A DNA stretch of 64,000 bases from Halomonas organivorans (GTDB lineage Bacteria; Pseudomonadota; Gammaproteobacteria; Pseudomonadales; Halomonadaceae). The first letter of the stretch is position 1, and every line of letters starts with the position of its first letter. The position numbers and the translations under genes were made by a program. The notes beneath the pieces were generated by a model. It saw nothing but the letters and a program-made list of their open reading frames with translations, was not told where the DNA came from and did not search any database. Location of the stretch: NCBI RefSeq assembly GCF_014192055.1, contig NZ_JACHXM010000001.1, forward strand, positions 382,931 through 446,930. The letters run 5' to 3'. Shown here one piece after another: positions 1-8,687 of the stretch.

Positions 1-41
1 TCATGGATAATCGAGCCTTCACCCTTCAGACCCGAGCGTCC

Positions 42-1280
42 ATGACCGACTCCCAGGACACCGCGACCGTCGAGCGCGAGCAGGCCGCCGGCGGCGGTCC
101 GCGCCGCACCCTTCAGGTGGGCGAGACCCGCTATACCCTGCTGGGCACCGCCCATGTCTCTGCCGAGAGCGCCGCCGAGGTGCGCGCGCTGATCGACTCC
201 GGCGAGTTCGACGCCGTGGCCATCGAGCTGTGCGACTCGCGTCACCAGAATCTCGCCAACCCCGATGCCCTGGGCGAGCAGGACCTGTTCCAGATCTTCC
301 GTCAGGGCAAGGCCGGCATGGTGGCCGCCAGCCTGGCGCTGGGCGCCTTCCAGCAGCGGGTCGCCGAGCAGTCCGGCATCGAGCCCGGCGCCGAGATGCG
401 TGCCGCCCTGGAGGCTAGCCGGGCTCGCAAGCTGCCGCTGCTGCTGATCGACCGCGACGTGGGAGTGACGCTCAAGCGCATCTACCACAACGTCCCCTGG
501 TGGCAGCGCTTCTCGCTGTTCTCGGGGCTGCTCGGCGGGGTGCTGTCGCGACAGGACGTCTCCGCCGAAGACATCGAGCGCCTCAAGGAAGGCGATGTCC
601 TGGAGTCCACCTTCAGCGAATTCGCCGCAGAGTCCGAGACCCTGTATACGCCGCTGATCAGCGAACGCGACCGCTACATGGTGCTGCGCCTGGCCGAGCA
701 GTGCCCGCCCGGGCGCTACCGCCACGTGCTGGTGGTGATCGGCGCCGGCCACCTCAAGGGCATGGCCGAGCACCTGGAACGCCCGCTGCCCGAGGCGCCG
801 ACCCCCGAGCGTGAAACCCTCGAGGCCACGCCACCGCCGTCGAAGGTGTGGAAGGCGCTGCCCTGGATCATCACCGCCCTGGTGCTGACCGGCTTCGCCA
901 TCGGCTTCTCGCGCAACACCGAGCTCGGCTGGCAGCTGGTGGCCGAATGGTTCCTGATCAACGGCGTGCTCTCGGGCGCCGCCACCCTGGTGGCCCTGGC
1001 CCACCCGCTGACGGTGATCGCCACCGTGTTCGCCGCCCCGCTGACCTCGCTCAATCCCACCATCGGCGCAGGCTTCGTGGCCGCTGGCGTGGAACTGGCC
1101 ATGCGCAAGCCCAAGGTGCGCGACTTCACCACCCTGCGCCACGACGTCACCGAGCTGAAGGGATGGTGGCGCAACCGGGTCTCGCGCACCCTGCTGGTGT
1201 TCCTCACCGCCACCCTGGGCTCCGCCGCCGGCACCTGGATCGCCGGTTTCCGCATCGCCGGCGCCCTGTTCGGCGGCTGA
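42..1280 (+). CDS. TraB/GumN-family membrane protein
   Basis: A 412-residue TraB-domain protein. The N-terminal half has the family hallmarks: GTAHVS at residues 35-40, IELCDSR at 61-67 and a GAGHLKG motif near residue 235. The last third is hydrophobic, with several membrane segments, as in bacterial members annotated as TraB/PrgY-like. TraB-domain proteins have been proposed to be metalloproteases, but the substrate here is unknown. The reading frame is open to an ATG at base 3. I prefer the ATG at base 42 because homologues begin just before the beta-strand leading into the TAHVS motif. The start could also lie before the window. It reads toward the K+ uptake genes with a 61-nt gap, so functional linkage is not implied. 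Confidence 0.8.
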   Translation: MTDSQDTATVEREQAAGGGPRRTLQVGETRYTLLGTAHVSAESAAEVRALIDSGEFDAVAIELCDSRHQNLANPDALGEQDLFQIFRQGKAGMVAASLALGAFQQRVAEQSGIEPGAEMRAALEASRARKLPLLLIDRDVGVTLKRIYHNVPWWQRFSLFSGLLGGVLSRQDVSAEDIERLKEGDVLESTFSEFAAESETLYTPLISERDRYMVLRLAEQCPPGRYRHVLVVIGAGHLKGMAEHLERPLPEAPTPERETLEATPPPSKVWKALPWIITALVLTGFAIGFSRNTELGWQLVAEWFLINGVLSGAATLVALAHPLTVIATVFAAPLTSLNPTIGAGFVAAGVELAMRKPKVRDFTTLRHDVTELKGWWRNRVSRTLLVFLTATLGSAAGTWIAGFRIAGALFGG

Positions 1281-1341
1281 CGCCGCGCGCCGGACGGCTC
1301 GCGGGAGCAGGAGCGACGGGGAGTTCATACAGGAGGGAGCG

Positions 1342-1998
1342 ATGTCACGCCAGTTCGCGATTCTTGGCCTGGGATTCTTCGGCATCACGGTGGCCCAGGA
1401 ACTGCGTCGACAGAACGACGAGGTCCTGGGCGTCGACCGCGACGCCTCCCGTGTCGATGCCTATGCGGATCTGTTCAGCCATGCCGTGGTCGGCGACATC
1501 ACCGACGAGCAGGTCATCGGCCAGCTTTCCCTTCACGAGTACGATGCGGTGATCATCGATGCCGACGATCACCTGGAGGCCAGCATGATCTGCACTCTGC
1601 TGGCCCGCGAGCACGGGGCCCGGGAAGTGTGGGTCAAGGCCCACTCCGATACGCACTACCGCCTGCTCGAGCGCCTGGGGGCCGACCGCATCGTCTATCC
1701 GGAGTACGACATCGGGCTGCGAGTGGCGGAGAGCCTCCACTATCACGCCCTGGTCGACTTCATCGATCTGGGCGATCGCCAGTTCGTGGTCGAGCTGCAG
1801 GCCACCGAACGGCTCAACGAGGCCTTTCCCAGCGTGGAAGACATGGAGCGTCACCATGACAGCCTGTCACTGGTCGCGATCAAGCGAGACACCGAACTGC
1901 TCCGTTCCCCGGCGCGCGATCTCGTGCTTCGGCCCCGGGACCGCCTGGTGCTGGTGGGTGAACTGGATGCGCTGCGCGACCTGGGGCGCCATCTCTGA
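1342..1998 (+). CDS. ktrA: KtrA/TrkA-like RCK potassium-uptake regulator
   Basis: A 218-residue cytosolic RCK subunit. The Rossmann nucleotide-binding motif is GLGFFG at residues 9-14 (G9, G11, G14), with an acidic residue (D32) after the second strand, as expected for NAD(H)/ATP-binding TrkA_N domains. A C-terminal RCK_C-like segment follows from about residue 140. The length fits the single-RCK KtrA type rather than the duplicated TrkA of E. coli. A strong ribosome binding site (AGGAGGGAG) precedes the ATG. The channel gene follows after 21 nt, so the pair should form an Na+-dependent K+ uptake system, a likely osmoadaptation function in a salt-tolerant organism. Confidence 0.88.
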   Translation: MSRQFAILGLGFFGITVAQELRRQNDEVLGVDRDASRVDAYADLFSHAVVGDITDEQVIGQLSLHEYDAVIIDADDHLEASMICTLLAREHGAREVWVKAHSDTHYRLLERLGADRIVYPEYDIGLRVAESLHYHALVDFIDLGDRQFVVELQATERLNEAFPSVEDMERHHDSLSLVAIKRDTELLRSPARDLVLRPRDRLVLVGELDALRDLGRHL

Positions 1999-2019
1999 GC
2001 CGACCAGGCGGGAGCGGGA

Positions 2020-3378
2020 ATGCGACAGCGCCTGAGGCATCCGATTCGGCGTCCACCGCATGGGCCGGTCCTCGCCATGTCCCTGCCGGAGCTGCTGTTG
2101 GCAGGATTCCTGCTGCTCAGCGTGCTCGGGGCCCTGCTGCTGAGCCTGCCGATCGCCGCCGAACAGCCGCTGAACTGGCATCAGGCCCTGTTCACCGCGA
2201 CCTCGGCGGTGACGGTCACCGGACTGGGAGTGGTCGACACCTCGTCGCTCAGCCTGTTCGGACAGTTGGTGGTCCTCGGCTTGATCCAGGTCGGCGGACT
2301 CGGCTTCATGACCTGCGCCGCCATGATGATGGTCCTGCTCGGCATGCGCCTGCCGCTCTACCAGAAGCGCCTGATCAGCGAGAGTCTGGAGCACACCTCC
2401 TTCGCCGAGCTGGCACAGATGGTACGGCTGGTCGTCGGCTTCGCCCTGGCCACCGAACTGGCCGGCACCCTGCTGCTGAGTCTCGTCTGGATGCCCGAGC
2501 ACGGCGTCGCCGCGGGGCTGTGGATCAGCGCCTTTCACGCCATCTCGGCCTTCAACAATGCCGGTTTTTCCCTCTGGCCGGACAGCCTGGCACGGGAGGT
2601 CGCCGACCCGCTGGTCAACGGCGTGATCAGCCTGCTGTTCATCGTCGGCGGGCTGGGCTTCGTGGTCATCGCCGAGCTGGCAAACTGGCGCCCGGGTCGC
2701 GGGCTGTCACTGCATGCCAGGATCACGCTCCATGCCAGCGGCGGCTTGATCCTGGCGGCCATGGCATGCGTGCTGCTGTTCGAGTGGGACAATCCCGCCA
2801 CCCTGGGCGGCCTGGAGGGCCTCGGCGCCAAGCTGCAGGCAGCATGGTTTCAGGCCGTCACACCCCGCACGGCAGGCTTCAACACCCTGGACATCGGCGC
2901 CATGACGACGCCCAGCGCCCTGCTCACCATGCTGTGGATGTTCATCGGCGCCGGCTCCGGGTCCACCGCCAGCGGCATCAAGGTCACCACCTTCATGGTG
3001 CTGTTGCTGGTCGCCCGGGCCTTCCTGAAGGGCCAGGCACGGCCGGTGGCCTTCGGTCGCTCGCTGTCCGCCCGCACGGTCATGGAAGCCGTCGCCGTGG
3101 CGCTGGCCGGCATGCTGCTGGTCTTCGGTTGCCTGCTGGCGTTGACGATCACCGAACCGGGCCAGGACTTCCTCGGCCTGGCCTTCGAGTCCGTCTCGGC
3201 CTTCGCCACCGTCGGGCTCTCCCGCGGCGTCACCGCCGAGCTGTCGGCCAGCGGCCAACTGGTGCTGATCGCCACCATGCTGCTGGGGCGGGTCGGTCCG
3301 ATCTCGCTGGGCTACTTGCTCGCCACTCGCAAGACCGAATCGCTGCGTTTCGCCGAGGGCCGGGTGCACGTTGGCTGA
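2020..3378 (+). CDS. ktrB: KtrB/TrkH-family potassium channel subunit
   Basis: A 452-residue integral membrane protein of the TrkH/KtrB superfamily of K+ transporters. The four pore-loop repeats are visible with their filter glycines: TSAVTVTGLG, AFNNAGF, PRTAGFN and SAFATVGLS. These match the 4 x (M1-P-M2) fold. A positively charged N-terminus (MRQRLRHPIRR) precedes the first membrane segment. The gene lies 21 nt after ktrA and almost certainly shares its transcript. It ends 33 nt from a convergent transporter gene. Confidence 0.9.
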   Translation: MRQRLRHPIRRPPHGPVLAMSLPELLLAGFLLLSVLGALLLSLPIAAEQPLNWHQALFTATSAVTVTGLGVVDTSSLSLFGQLVVLGLIQVGGLGFMTCAAMMMVLLGMRLPLYQKRLISESLEHTSFAELAQMVRLVVGFALATELAGTLLLSLVWMPEHGVAAGLWISAFHAISAFNNAGFSLWPDSLAREVADPLVNGVISLLFIVGGLGFVVIAELANWRPGRGLSLHARITLHASGGLILAAMACVLLFEWDNPATLGGLEGLGAKLQAAWFQAVTPRTAGFNTLDIGAMTTPSALLTMLWMFIGAGSGSTASGIKVTTFMVLLLVARAFLKGQARPVAFGRSLSARTVMEAVAVALAGMLLVFGCLLALTITEPGQDFLGLAFESVSAFATVGLSRGVTAELSASGQLVLIATMLLGRVGPISLGYLLATRKTESLRFAEGRVHVG

Positions 3379-3411
3379 CGCGCCCCGGCCGAGTGCTGGT
3401 TCGCGATGCGC

Positions 3412-4359
3412 TCAGCGCGAGGTCATCGCCGGCACCGCCTCGTCGGCCACCGGGCGACGCTTCCACCAGCCGGCCAGCAGCGAGCCCGAGACGTTGTGCC
3501 ACACCGAGAACAGCGCCCCCGGCAGGGCCGCCGTGGCGGTGAAGAACTGGTTGGCCAGCGCCACGGCAAGGCCCGAGTTCTGCAGCCCGACCTCGAAGGC
3601 GATGGTGCGGGCGGTGCGGGTATCGAAGCGCAGCGCGCGAGCCAGGCCATAGCCACCGGCCAGGCCGACGGCGTTGTGGGCGATCACCGCCAGCGCGACG
3701 ATCGGCCCCAGGGTCGCCAAACGCTCGGCATTGAGCGCCACCACGATGGCGATGATCACCACGATGGCCAACATCGCCAGGCTCGCCAGGGCCGGCTCGA
3801 CCCGCTCGATGCGCGATCCCAGGCAGTGGTGCAGGATCACCCCGACCACGATCGGTGCCACCACCAGCTGGGCGATGCTGGTCAACATGCCCGCCACCGG
3901 CACGTCGACGCTCTGGCCGACCAGCAGCAGGGTGAGCAGCGGCGTGGCGACCACCGACAGCAGCGTCGAGACCATGGTCATCGAGACCGACAGCGCCACC
4001 CGGCCGCCGGCCAGCCAGGTCATGACGTTGGAGGAGGTGCCGCCGGCCGTGGCACCGACCAGCACCATGCCGATGGTCAGCGCGTCGGAGAGCCCCAGCA
4101 ACCGGGAGATCGCCAGCGCCGCCACCGGCATGATCAGGAACTGCAGCACCACGCCCACCGCGATCGGCGCCGGCGACTTGATCACTCGGGCGAAATCGGC
4201 CTTCGAGAGCGTCAGCCCCATGGCGAACATGATGACGACCAGCAGGGTCTTGATGCTGCCGGCCAGGCCGGTGAAGAGCTGCGGCTGGAAGGCGGCCAGT
4301 GCCGCCAGCAGCACCGCCCAGACGGGAAACAGACGGTTGAAGCGTTCGAAGAATGGCAT
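3412..4359 (-). CDS. Bile acid:sodium symporter (BASS) family transporter
   Basis: A 315-residue protein, nearly all membrane segments, matching the BASS/SBF family. The conserved ATAGGTSSNVMTWLAGG segment (about residues 103-119) and the FEVGLQNSGLAVALA helix (about 247-261) carry the polar residues that bind Na+ and organic anions in structurally known members. Bacterial BASS proteins move varied organic acids, so the bile acid name should not be taken literally. An AAGGAC ribosome binding site precedes the ATG at 4359. The gene is divergent from the SlyA-like regulator; the shared intergenic region has an operator candidate, but control of this gene is not shown. Confidence 0.85.
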   Translation of the reverse strand: MPFFERFNRLFPVWAVLLAALAAFQPQLFTGLAGSIKTLLVVIMFAMGLTLSKADFARVIKSPAPIAVGVVLQFLIMPVAALAISRLLGLSDALTIGMVLVGATAGGTSSNVMTWLAGGRVALSVSMTMVSTLLSVVATPLLTLLLVGQSVDVPVAGMLTSIAQLVVAPIVVGVILHHCLGSRIERVEPALASLAMLAIVVIIAIVVALNAERLATLGPIVALAVIAHNAVGLAGGYGLARALRFDTRTARTIAFEVGLQNSGLAVALANQFFTATAALPGALFSVWHNVSGSLLAGWWKRRPVADEAVPAMTSR

Positions 4360-4482
4360 GACGTGTCCTTGCGTTGATATTGATGGGCCTTCCCGGCTCG
4401 TCGGGCGCGGGTCGCACTCGCCTCTTATGGTCCAGCGTTACGCCATGGTGGGCAATGGCTGACAAGCCGGGCCGGGCATGAT

Positions 4483-4515
4483 AAGTTTCCGACAAATTAT
4501 TAGCAAGGAAACTTG
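4483..4515 (+). promoter_or_regulatory. SlyA-type operator overlapping the marR ribosome binding site
   Basis: An 8-bp perfect inverted repeat, AAGTTTCC (4483-4490) and GGAAACTT (4507-4514), brackets an AT-rich core. Within it TTAGCAAG (4500-4507) matches the first 8 bases of the published SlyA consensus TTAGCAAGCTAA, and CAAG-GAAA-CTTG (4504-4515) forms a second small palindrome. The sites cover the AAGGAA ribosome binding site of the downstream SlyA-like gene, as expected for autorepression. Binding is inferred. Confidence 0.5.
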
Positions 4516-4519
4516 TTGC

Positions 4520-4981
4520 ATGGCACCGACCTCCGCCCGTGAACGCTTCGGCATTCGCCTCACTACCGTATCGCGCCGCTGGCGCCGCGCCCTCGACCAC
4601 CGGCTGGCCCTCGCCGGCCACACCGATACCAGCTGGGCGCCGCTTATCCATCTCGAGGCGGGCGGCGACGGCCTCAGCCAGAAGGCCCTGGCCAAGCGGG
4701 TGGGCATGGAGGGCTCCAGCCTGGTGCGCCATCTGGATCGCCTGGAATCCAGAGGCCTGGTCCGCCGGCAGAGCGATCCACGGGACCGCCGCACCAAGCG
4801 GGTCTTCCTGACGCCGGCGGGACGCGATGCCGTGACGACCCTTCGCGCCGACCTGCTGGCAGCCGAGATGGCGCTGCTCGACGACCTGGACGACGCCCGG
4901 CTCGAAACCCTCGTCGAGGCCCTCGACATCATCGACCGGCGTCTGCAAAGCGATGCCGAGGGCACTGAGGAACCCTCATGA
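4520..4981 (+). CDS. SlyA-like MarR-family transcriptional regulator
   Basis: A 153-residue winged helix-turn-helix protein. It closely follows the SlyA pattern: an N-terminal dimerisation helix (RWRRALDHRL), a recognition region with SLVRHLDRLESRGLVRR, and the wing with DPRDRRTKRVFLT. The start is set at 4520, where AAGGAA sits 9 nt upstream; a longer in-frame ATG at 4478 lies inside the operator region and lacks a ribosome binding site. The stop overlaps the start of the FUSC exporter gene by 4 nt (ATGA), so the two are translationally coupled. SlyA next to a FUSC-family gene (slyA-ydhK in E. coli) is a known pairing, which suggests control of export of small aromatic or toxic compounds. 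Confidence 0.87.
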   Translation: MAPTSARERFGIRLTTVSRRWRRALDHRLALAGHTDTSWAPLIHLEAGGDGLSQKALAKRVGMEGSSLVRHLDRLESRGLVRRQSDPRDRRTKRVFLTPAGRDAVTTLRADLLAAEMALLDDLDDARLETLVEALDIIDRRLQSDAEGTEEPS

Positions 4982-6909
4982 ACCCCGGGCGCGCCATCGC
5001 CCGGCTCGGCCTCGATCCGGAGCGACTATCCTTCGGGCTGCGCACCGCCCTGGCATCCTGCCTGGCGCTGGCAGTGGCCTGGGGCCTGGGGCTGGAACAC
5101 CCCCAGTGGTCGGCCATGACCGTATGGGCCGCCTCGCAGCCGGTACGCGGCATGCTGATCGAGAAGAGCGCCTTCCGGGCGCTGGGTACGCTGATCGGCA
5201 CCCTGGTCGGCGTGGCCCTGCTGGCAACGGTGGGCGACCATACCGCCTGGCTGGTCCTTGGCCTGGCGCTGTGGGTCGGACTCTGTGCCGGCACCGGCAA
5301 CCTGCTGCACGGACTGAGGTCCTACGGCGCCCTGCTGGCCGGTTACTCCGCCTCCATGGTGGCACTGCTCGGCCAGACGGCGCCCCTGGGCTTCCTGTCG
5401 CTGGGCATCGACCGTTTCACCACGGTGATGGTGGGGGTACTGGTGGCGCTGCTCATTGGCCTGCTGTTCGGCGGCCGCAACCGGGAGGACGACCCCAGCG
5501 GCCGCACCCGGCGCCTCATGATCCTGGTGCTTCAACGGCTGGCACGGCGCCTGGATGGCCAGCCGGCACCCGCCACCGCCGAGCTGACCGTCCTGCTGAG
5601 CGAGGCCGCGGCCATCGAGGCCACACTGGACGCCCATGGGGCAGGATCGGCCAAGGGCCGCCATTCGGCTCGCTCGCTGCGTGCCATCCTCGCCACCCAG
5701 ATCGAAGCCCTGCTGTGGCTCGAGCGCCCCGACGTCCTGCCCGACGACGGTCGAGCCATCGCCACAGCCCTCGATGAGGCGGCCACAGCACTCGATGATG
5801 CCGACGGCGCGATCGACGCCTTGCTGGTCGCGCTCACCCGAGCCGAAACCCGAGCCGCCAGCGCCCCCTCCCTGGCGATGTGCCTCAGGCGAATCGCCGA
5901 GGCGCATCGCCAGCGGGCCCGCTTTCACGACACCGGCACGACCCAGAGCGAGACGCTCAGGCGTCAGGTGATCCGTCATCGCGACTGGGTGCATGGCCGG
6001 CAGGCCTTCCTGCGCACCGGCGGCGTCATGCTGATCGTGGGGGGCACCTGGGCGCTCAGCGGCTGGGCACCGGGGGCCTACGTGCTGCTCGGCACCTCGG
6101 TAATGGTCACGCTGTTCTCCACCTTCGACAATCCGGCCTGGCTGATGCGGCGGATCCTGGCCTGGCAGACGGTCGGCGCCGTCGCATCGCTGGTCTGCCA
6201 CTGGGCACTATGGCCCCTGGCCACGACCGAATGGCATCAGTTGGCCATGCTGATGCCCTTCATCCTGCTGGCCGTGTTGCCCTTTGCCCACCGCCGCACC
6301 ATGACCGGCTCGGTAGACTATGTCATGGTCCTGCTGCTGCTCTCCCAGCCCGGCCTGCCGCGCAGCGTCGATATCGCCGGCTCGCTGACCACCGCCATCG
6401 CGGTGGTGATGGGCCCGCTACTGGCCGTCATCGCCTTCACGCTGATCTTCCCCACCGATGCCCGACGCCGGCAGCGACGCCTCAAGGCGATGATGATTCG
6501 CGAGCTTCAGGCCATGGCGGCCCGGCCGGAATCGGCGCCACGGCCAGCTATCTGGCGGGCACGCCTGCATCATCGGATCATGACGCTGATGCAGTGGAGC
6601 CATCGTCTCGGCGATCCCGCCCAGGCGGCCACCCGCGGCAGCCTGGCGGTCTATGACCTCGGCCGGACGGTACTGACCCTGCAAGCCCTGGGCGAGAAGG
6701 ACACCCTCAGCGCACGGGAACGCCTGGCGATACGGGCCACCCTGCGTCGCCTGGACGGGCTTCGCCATGCTCCCGAAGCCGTGGCCGACGCCTTGACCCG
6801 ACTGGCCGACTTCCTGGCACGCCGCGGGCGCAGCGCCGCTCCGGTCGTCGAGCGCACGGCGGCGCACCTCCGCGATCAGGCGGCGTTCTTCCGCCACACC
6901 CGGGACTAA
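4978..6909 (+). CDS. FUSC-family membrane protein (YdhK/AaeB-like exporter)
   Basis: A 643-residue protein with two hydrophobic blocks (about residues 20-165 and 345-490), each followed by a charged cytoplasmic region. This is the duplicated layout of FUSC/AaeB aromatic-acid exporters. The signature-like segment LEHPQWSAMTVWAASQP lies near residue 40 and its counterpart region around residue 360. The gene overlaps the SlyA-like regulator by 4 nt. Related transporters are thought to pump hydroxylated aromatic acids or dyes out of the inner membrane, usually with a periplasmic partner; none is encoded nearby. The substrate is unknown. Confidence 0.8.
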   Translation: MNPGRAIARLGLDPERLSFGLRTALASCLALAVAWGLGLEHPQWSAMTVWAASQPVRGMLIEKSAFRALGTLIGTLVGVALLATVGDHTAWLVLGLALWVGLCAGTGNLLHGLRSYGALLAGYSASMVALLGQTAPLGFLSLGIDRFTTVMVGVLVALLIGLLFGGRNREDDPSGRTRRLMILVLQRLARRLDGQPAPATAELTVLLSEAAAIEATLDAHGAGSAKGRHSARSLRAILATQIEALLWLERPDVLPDDGRAIATALDEAATALDDADGAIDALLVALTRAETRAASAPSLAMCLRRIAEAHRQRARFHDTGTTQSETLRRQVIRHRDWVHGRQAFLRTGGVMLIVGGTWALSGWAPGAYVLLGTSVMVTLFSTFDNPAWLMRRILAWQTVGAVASLVCHWALWPLATTEWHQLAMLMPFILLAVLPFAHRRTMTGSVDYVMVLLLLSQPGLPRSVDIAGSLTTAIAVVMGPLLAVIAFTLIFPTDARRRQRRLKAMMIRELQAMAARPESAPRPAIWRARLHHRIMTLMQWSHRLGDPAQAATRGSLAVYDLGRTVLTLQALGEKDTLSARERLAIRATLRRLDGLRHAPEAVADALTRLADFLARRGRSAAPVVERTAAHLRDQAAFFRHTRD

Positions 6910-6912
6910 CAC

Positions 6913-7668
6913 CTAGGACGACGCTCGGGCCGCCAGCAGCCGCTGCATGGCCGGCGTCGGCGTCTCGATCTTGCCGTGTCGCCGGCTGGCGGCATAGCTG
7001 TCGTTGAAGACGTCGAAATAGTCGTCGAGCAGGCCGGCAGCCTGCGCGTCACCCGCCTGACGCAGCAACTCCACGGCCACCTCCGCGGTGCACAGGTGCG
7101 CGGCGGAGGCCGGCTTGCGCAGCCGATAGCGCGTCAGGCGCTCGGTGGAAAGCGGCAGCACCGGCAGGTCCGCCAGGTAGGCGCTCTTGCGGAAGATGCG
7201 CCGCGCCTGGCGCCAGGTGCCGTCGAGGATCAGGAACACCGGAATCCGCCCCGCCTGCTGGCGCGCCGCCACGCATTCCATGCCGACCACCCGATGAGCG
7301 TAGTCCTCCTGGTCATCGGGAAAGATCACGAAGGGCGCATAGCGTTCGTCCTCGAGCAGCGCCAGCAGCCGTGGGTCAGGCACGGTGCGATACCAGGTGA
7401 AGACCTCGGTGGTAGGCAGCACGTCGCGGATCAACCGGCCGGTATTGGTGGGCTTGTAGTGCTCCAGCGGATGCGTCAGCAGCCAGACGCGGGTACGGCT
7501 GTCCGCCGTCACCCGGTAGGGACACAGGCAATTCAGCGCCGGCAGGTTGCAGTCTTCGCAGCGCCGCACGAAGCTGCCGCGAGCCTTGAACTCGCGCCGC
7601 GGCGGCCGTGGGCGGCCCGTGGCGGGGTCCTGGTCGACAGGGTCGGGGCTCGGGGTATCGTCCTGCAT
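6913..7668 (-). CDS. tapT: tRNA-uridine aminocarboxypropyltransferase (DTW domain)
   Basis: A 251-residue DTW-domain protein of the TapT/YfiP type, which installs acp3U in the variable loop of tRNA using S-adenosylmethionine. A cysteine-rich N-terminal segment (CEDCNLPALNCLC, about residues 37-49) is typical of the family and probably binds metal. The namesake motif is DGTWRQARR, with the SxxRLTRYRLRKP region following. The proline- and arginine-rich first 30 residues look flexible. It ends 3 nt from the convergent FUSC gene, leaving no room for a terminator between them. Confidence 0.85.
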   Translation of the reverse strand: MQDDTPSPDPVDQDPATGRPRPPRREFKARGSFVRRCEDCNLPALNCLCPYRVTADSRTRVWLLTHPLEHYKPTNTGRLIRDVLPTTEVFTWYRTVPDPRLLALLEDERYAPFVIFPDDQEDYAHRVVGMECVAARQQAGRIPVFLILDGTWRQARRIFRKSAYLADLPVLPLSTERLTRYRLRKPASAAHLCTAEVAVELLRQAGDAQAAGLLDDYFDVFNDSYAASRRHGKIETPTPAMQRLLAARASS

Positions 7669-7761
7669 GAGTCATCGTCGGGCCGGAAAAAGGAGCGCCA
7701 TTCTAACATGACCACGACGTCTCTCTTCCTCACCCCTCGGCCCTCACCACTCACACCTCGC

Positions 7762-7802
7762 AGCCCGTAGCCCGTAGCCCGTAGCCCGTAGCCCGTAGCT
7801 CG
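7762..7802 (+). repeat. Tandem heptamer repeat AGCCCGT x5 plus a degenerate copy
   Basis: Five perfect head-to-tail copies of AGCCCGT (7762-7796) and a sixth, altered copy (AGCTCGA) lie between the tapT start and the cobB stop. The flank 7741-7760 is a CTCACCACTCAC-like low-complexity run resembling the array at 22979. Other period-7 sites are at 10630, 18110, 18247, 22979 and 36005. Copy number is likely to vary between strains. Confidence 0.85.
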
Positions 7803-7813
7803 AATCCCCCAGC

Positions 7814-8536
7814 TCACTCCGGTACCCACAGCCGCCCCTCGCGCCGCCAGTGGCTCACCAGCTCCGGCACGCCCTCACCGGCGGGCATGGCCAGGCATGC
7901 CACCCCCGGGGGTGCCAGGGCATGGGCCTGGGGATCCACCAGCACGCAGGGTGAGCCGAGCGGTGCCTGTTCGAGCAGCATGGCAGCCGGCATCACCGCC
8001 AGCGAGGTGCCGACCACCAGCAGAAGGTCGGCCTCGGCGACGATCTCGCAGGCCGCAGGATAGTGCGGCACGGCCTCGCCGAACCACACCACGTCGGGGC
8101 GCAGCTGACCGCCCTTGTCGCACAGGTCGCCGAGGCGGATGCCGCCTCGGGGCAACGGATAGCGTAGCGCCGGATCGACGCTGGAGCGCGCCATCAGGAT
8201 CTCGCCGTGCAGGTGCAGCACCCGGCGCGAGCCGGCCCGCTCGTGCAGGTCATCGATGTTCTGGGTGACGATATTGACCCGAAAGCCCTCACGCTCGAGC
8301 TGGGCCAGGGCGAGATGAGCGGCGTTGGGACTCGCCCGGCGCACCTGGTCGCGGCGCGCGTCGTAGAAGCGCAGCACCCGCGCGGGGTCGCGGGCCCAGG
8401 CGTCGGGAGTGGCGACCGCCTCCACGGGCTCGTCCGCCCACAGGCCGTCGGCGGCGCGAAAGGTCTGGATGCCACTCTCGGCACTGATGCCGGCGCCGGT
8501 CAGTACCACCAGATGGGGGCGGGAAGCATCGCTCAT
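7814..8536 (-). CDS. cobB: NAD-dependent protein deacylase, sirtuin CobB type
   Basis: A 240-residue Sir2 enzyme that removes acyl groups from lysine using NAD+. GAGISAESGIQTFR (residues 14-27) forms the NAD loop, TQNIDDLH follows, and the catalytic histidine is in VLHLHGE. FYDAR carries the Tyr-x-x-Arg pair that marks class III sirtuins with desuccinylase activity. The usual four-cysteine zinc module is absent: the equivalent region before LRPDVVWFGE has only one cysteine (in LGDLCDKG). Similar zinc-less forms occur in other bacteria. The ATG at 8536 gives a normal-length protein; the frame is open further upstream but that extension looks non-coding. Confidence 0.88.
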   Translation of the reverse strand: MSDASRPHLVVLTGAGISAESGIQTFRAADGLWADEPVEAVATPDAWARDPARVLRFYDARRDQVRRASPNAAHLALAQLEREGFRVNIVTQNIDDLHERAGSRRVLHLHGEILMARSSVDPALRYPLPRGGIRLGDLCDKGGQLRPDVVWFGEAVPHYPAACEIVAEADLLLVVGTSLAVMPAAMLLEQAPLGSPCVLVDPQAHALAPPGVACLAMPAGEGVPELVSHWRREGRLWVPE

Positions 8537-8687
8537 GGTCGTCTCGTGAGTCGGGGAACTCGCCTCAGCTTGCCATATCTTGTCCCGGCAGCGCAGAGGC
8601 CACCGGGGACAAGCCGGCAAGGCGATGGATGACATCCACACGCCACACAGCGACAATGGGCACCCTCGCAACATCCCCGAGCCGCCG

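Noticed and set aside
3230..4948. A 572-residue minus-strand open frame spanning the BASS and SlyA-like genes
   Set aside because: It is an out-of-frame shadow of high-GC coding DNA, with Arg/Gly/Pro/Ala-rich low-complexity translation and no family features. Many similar long antisense frames (for example over valS, metE, nrdA and the helicase gene) were rejected for the same reason.
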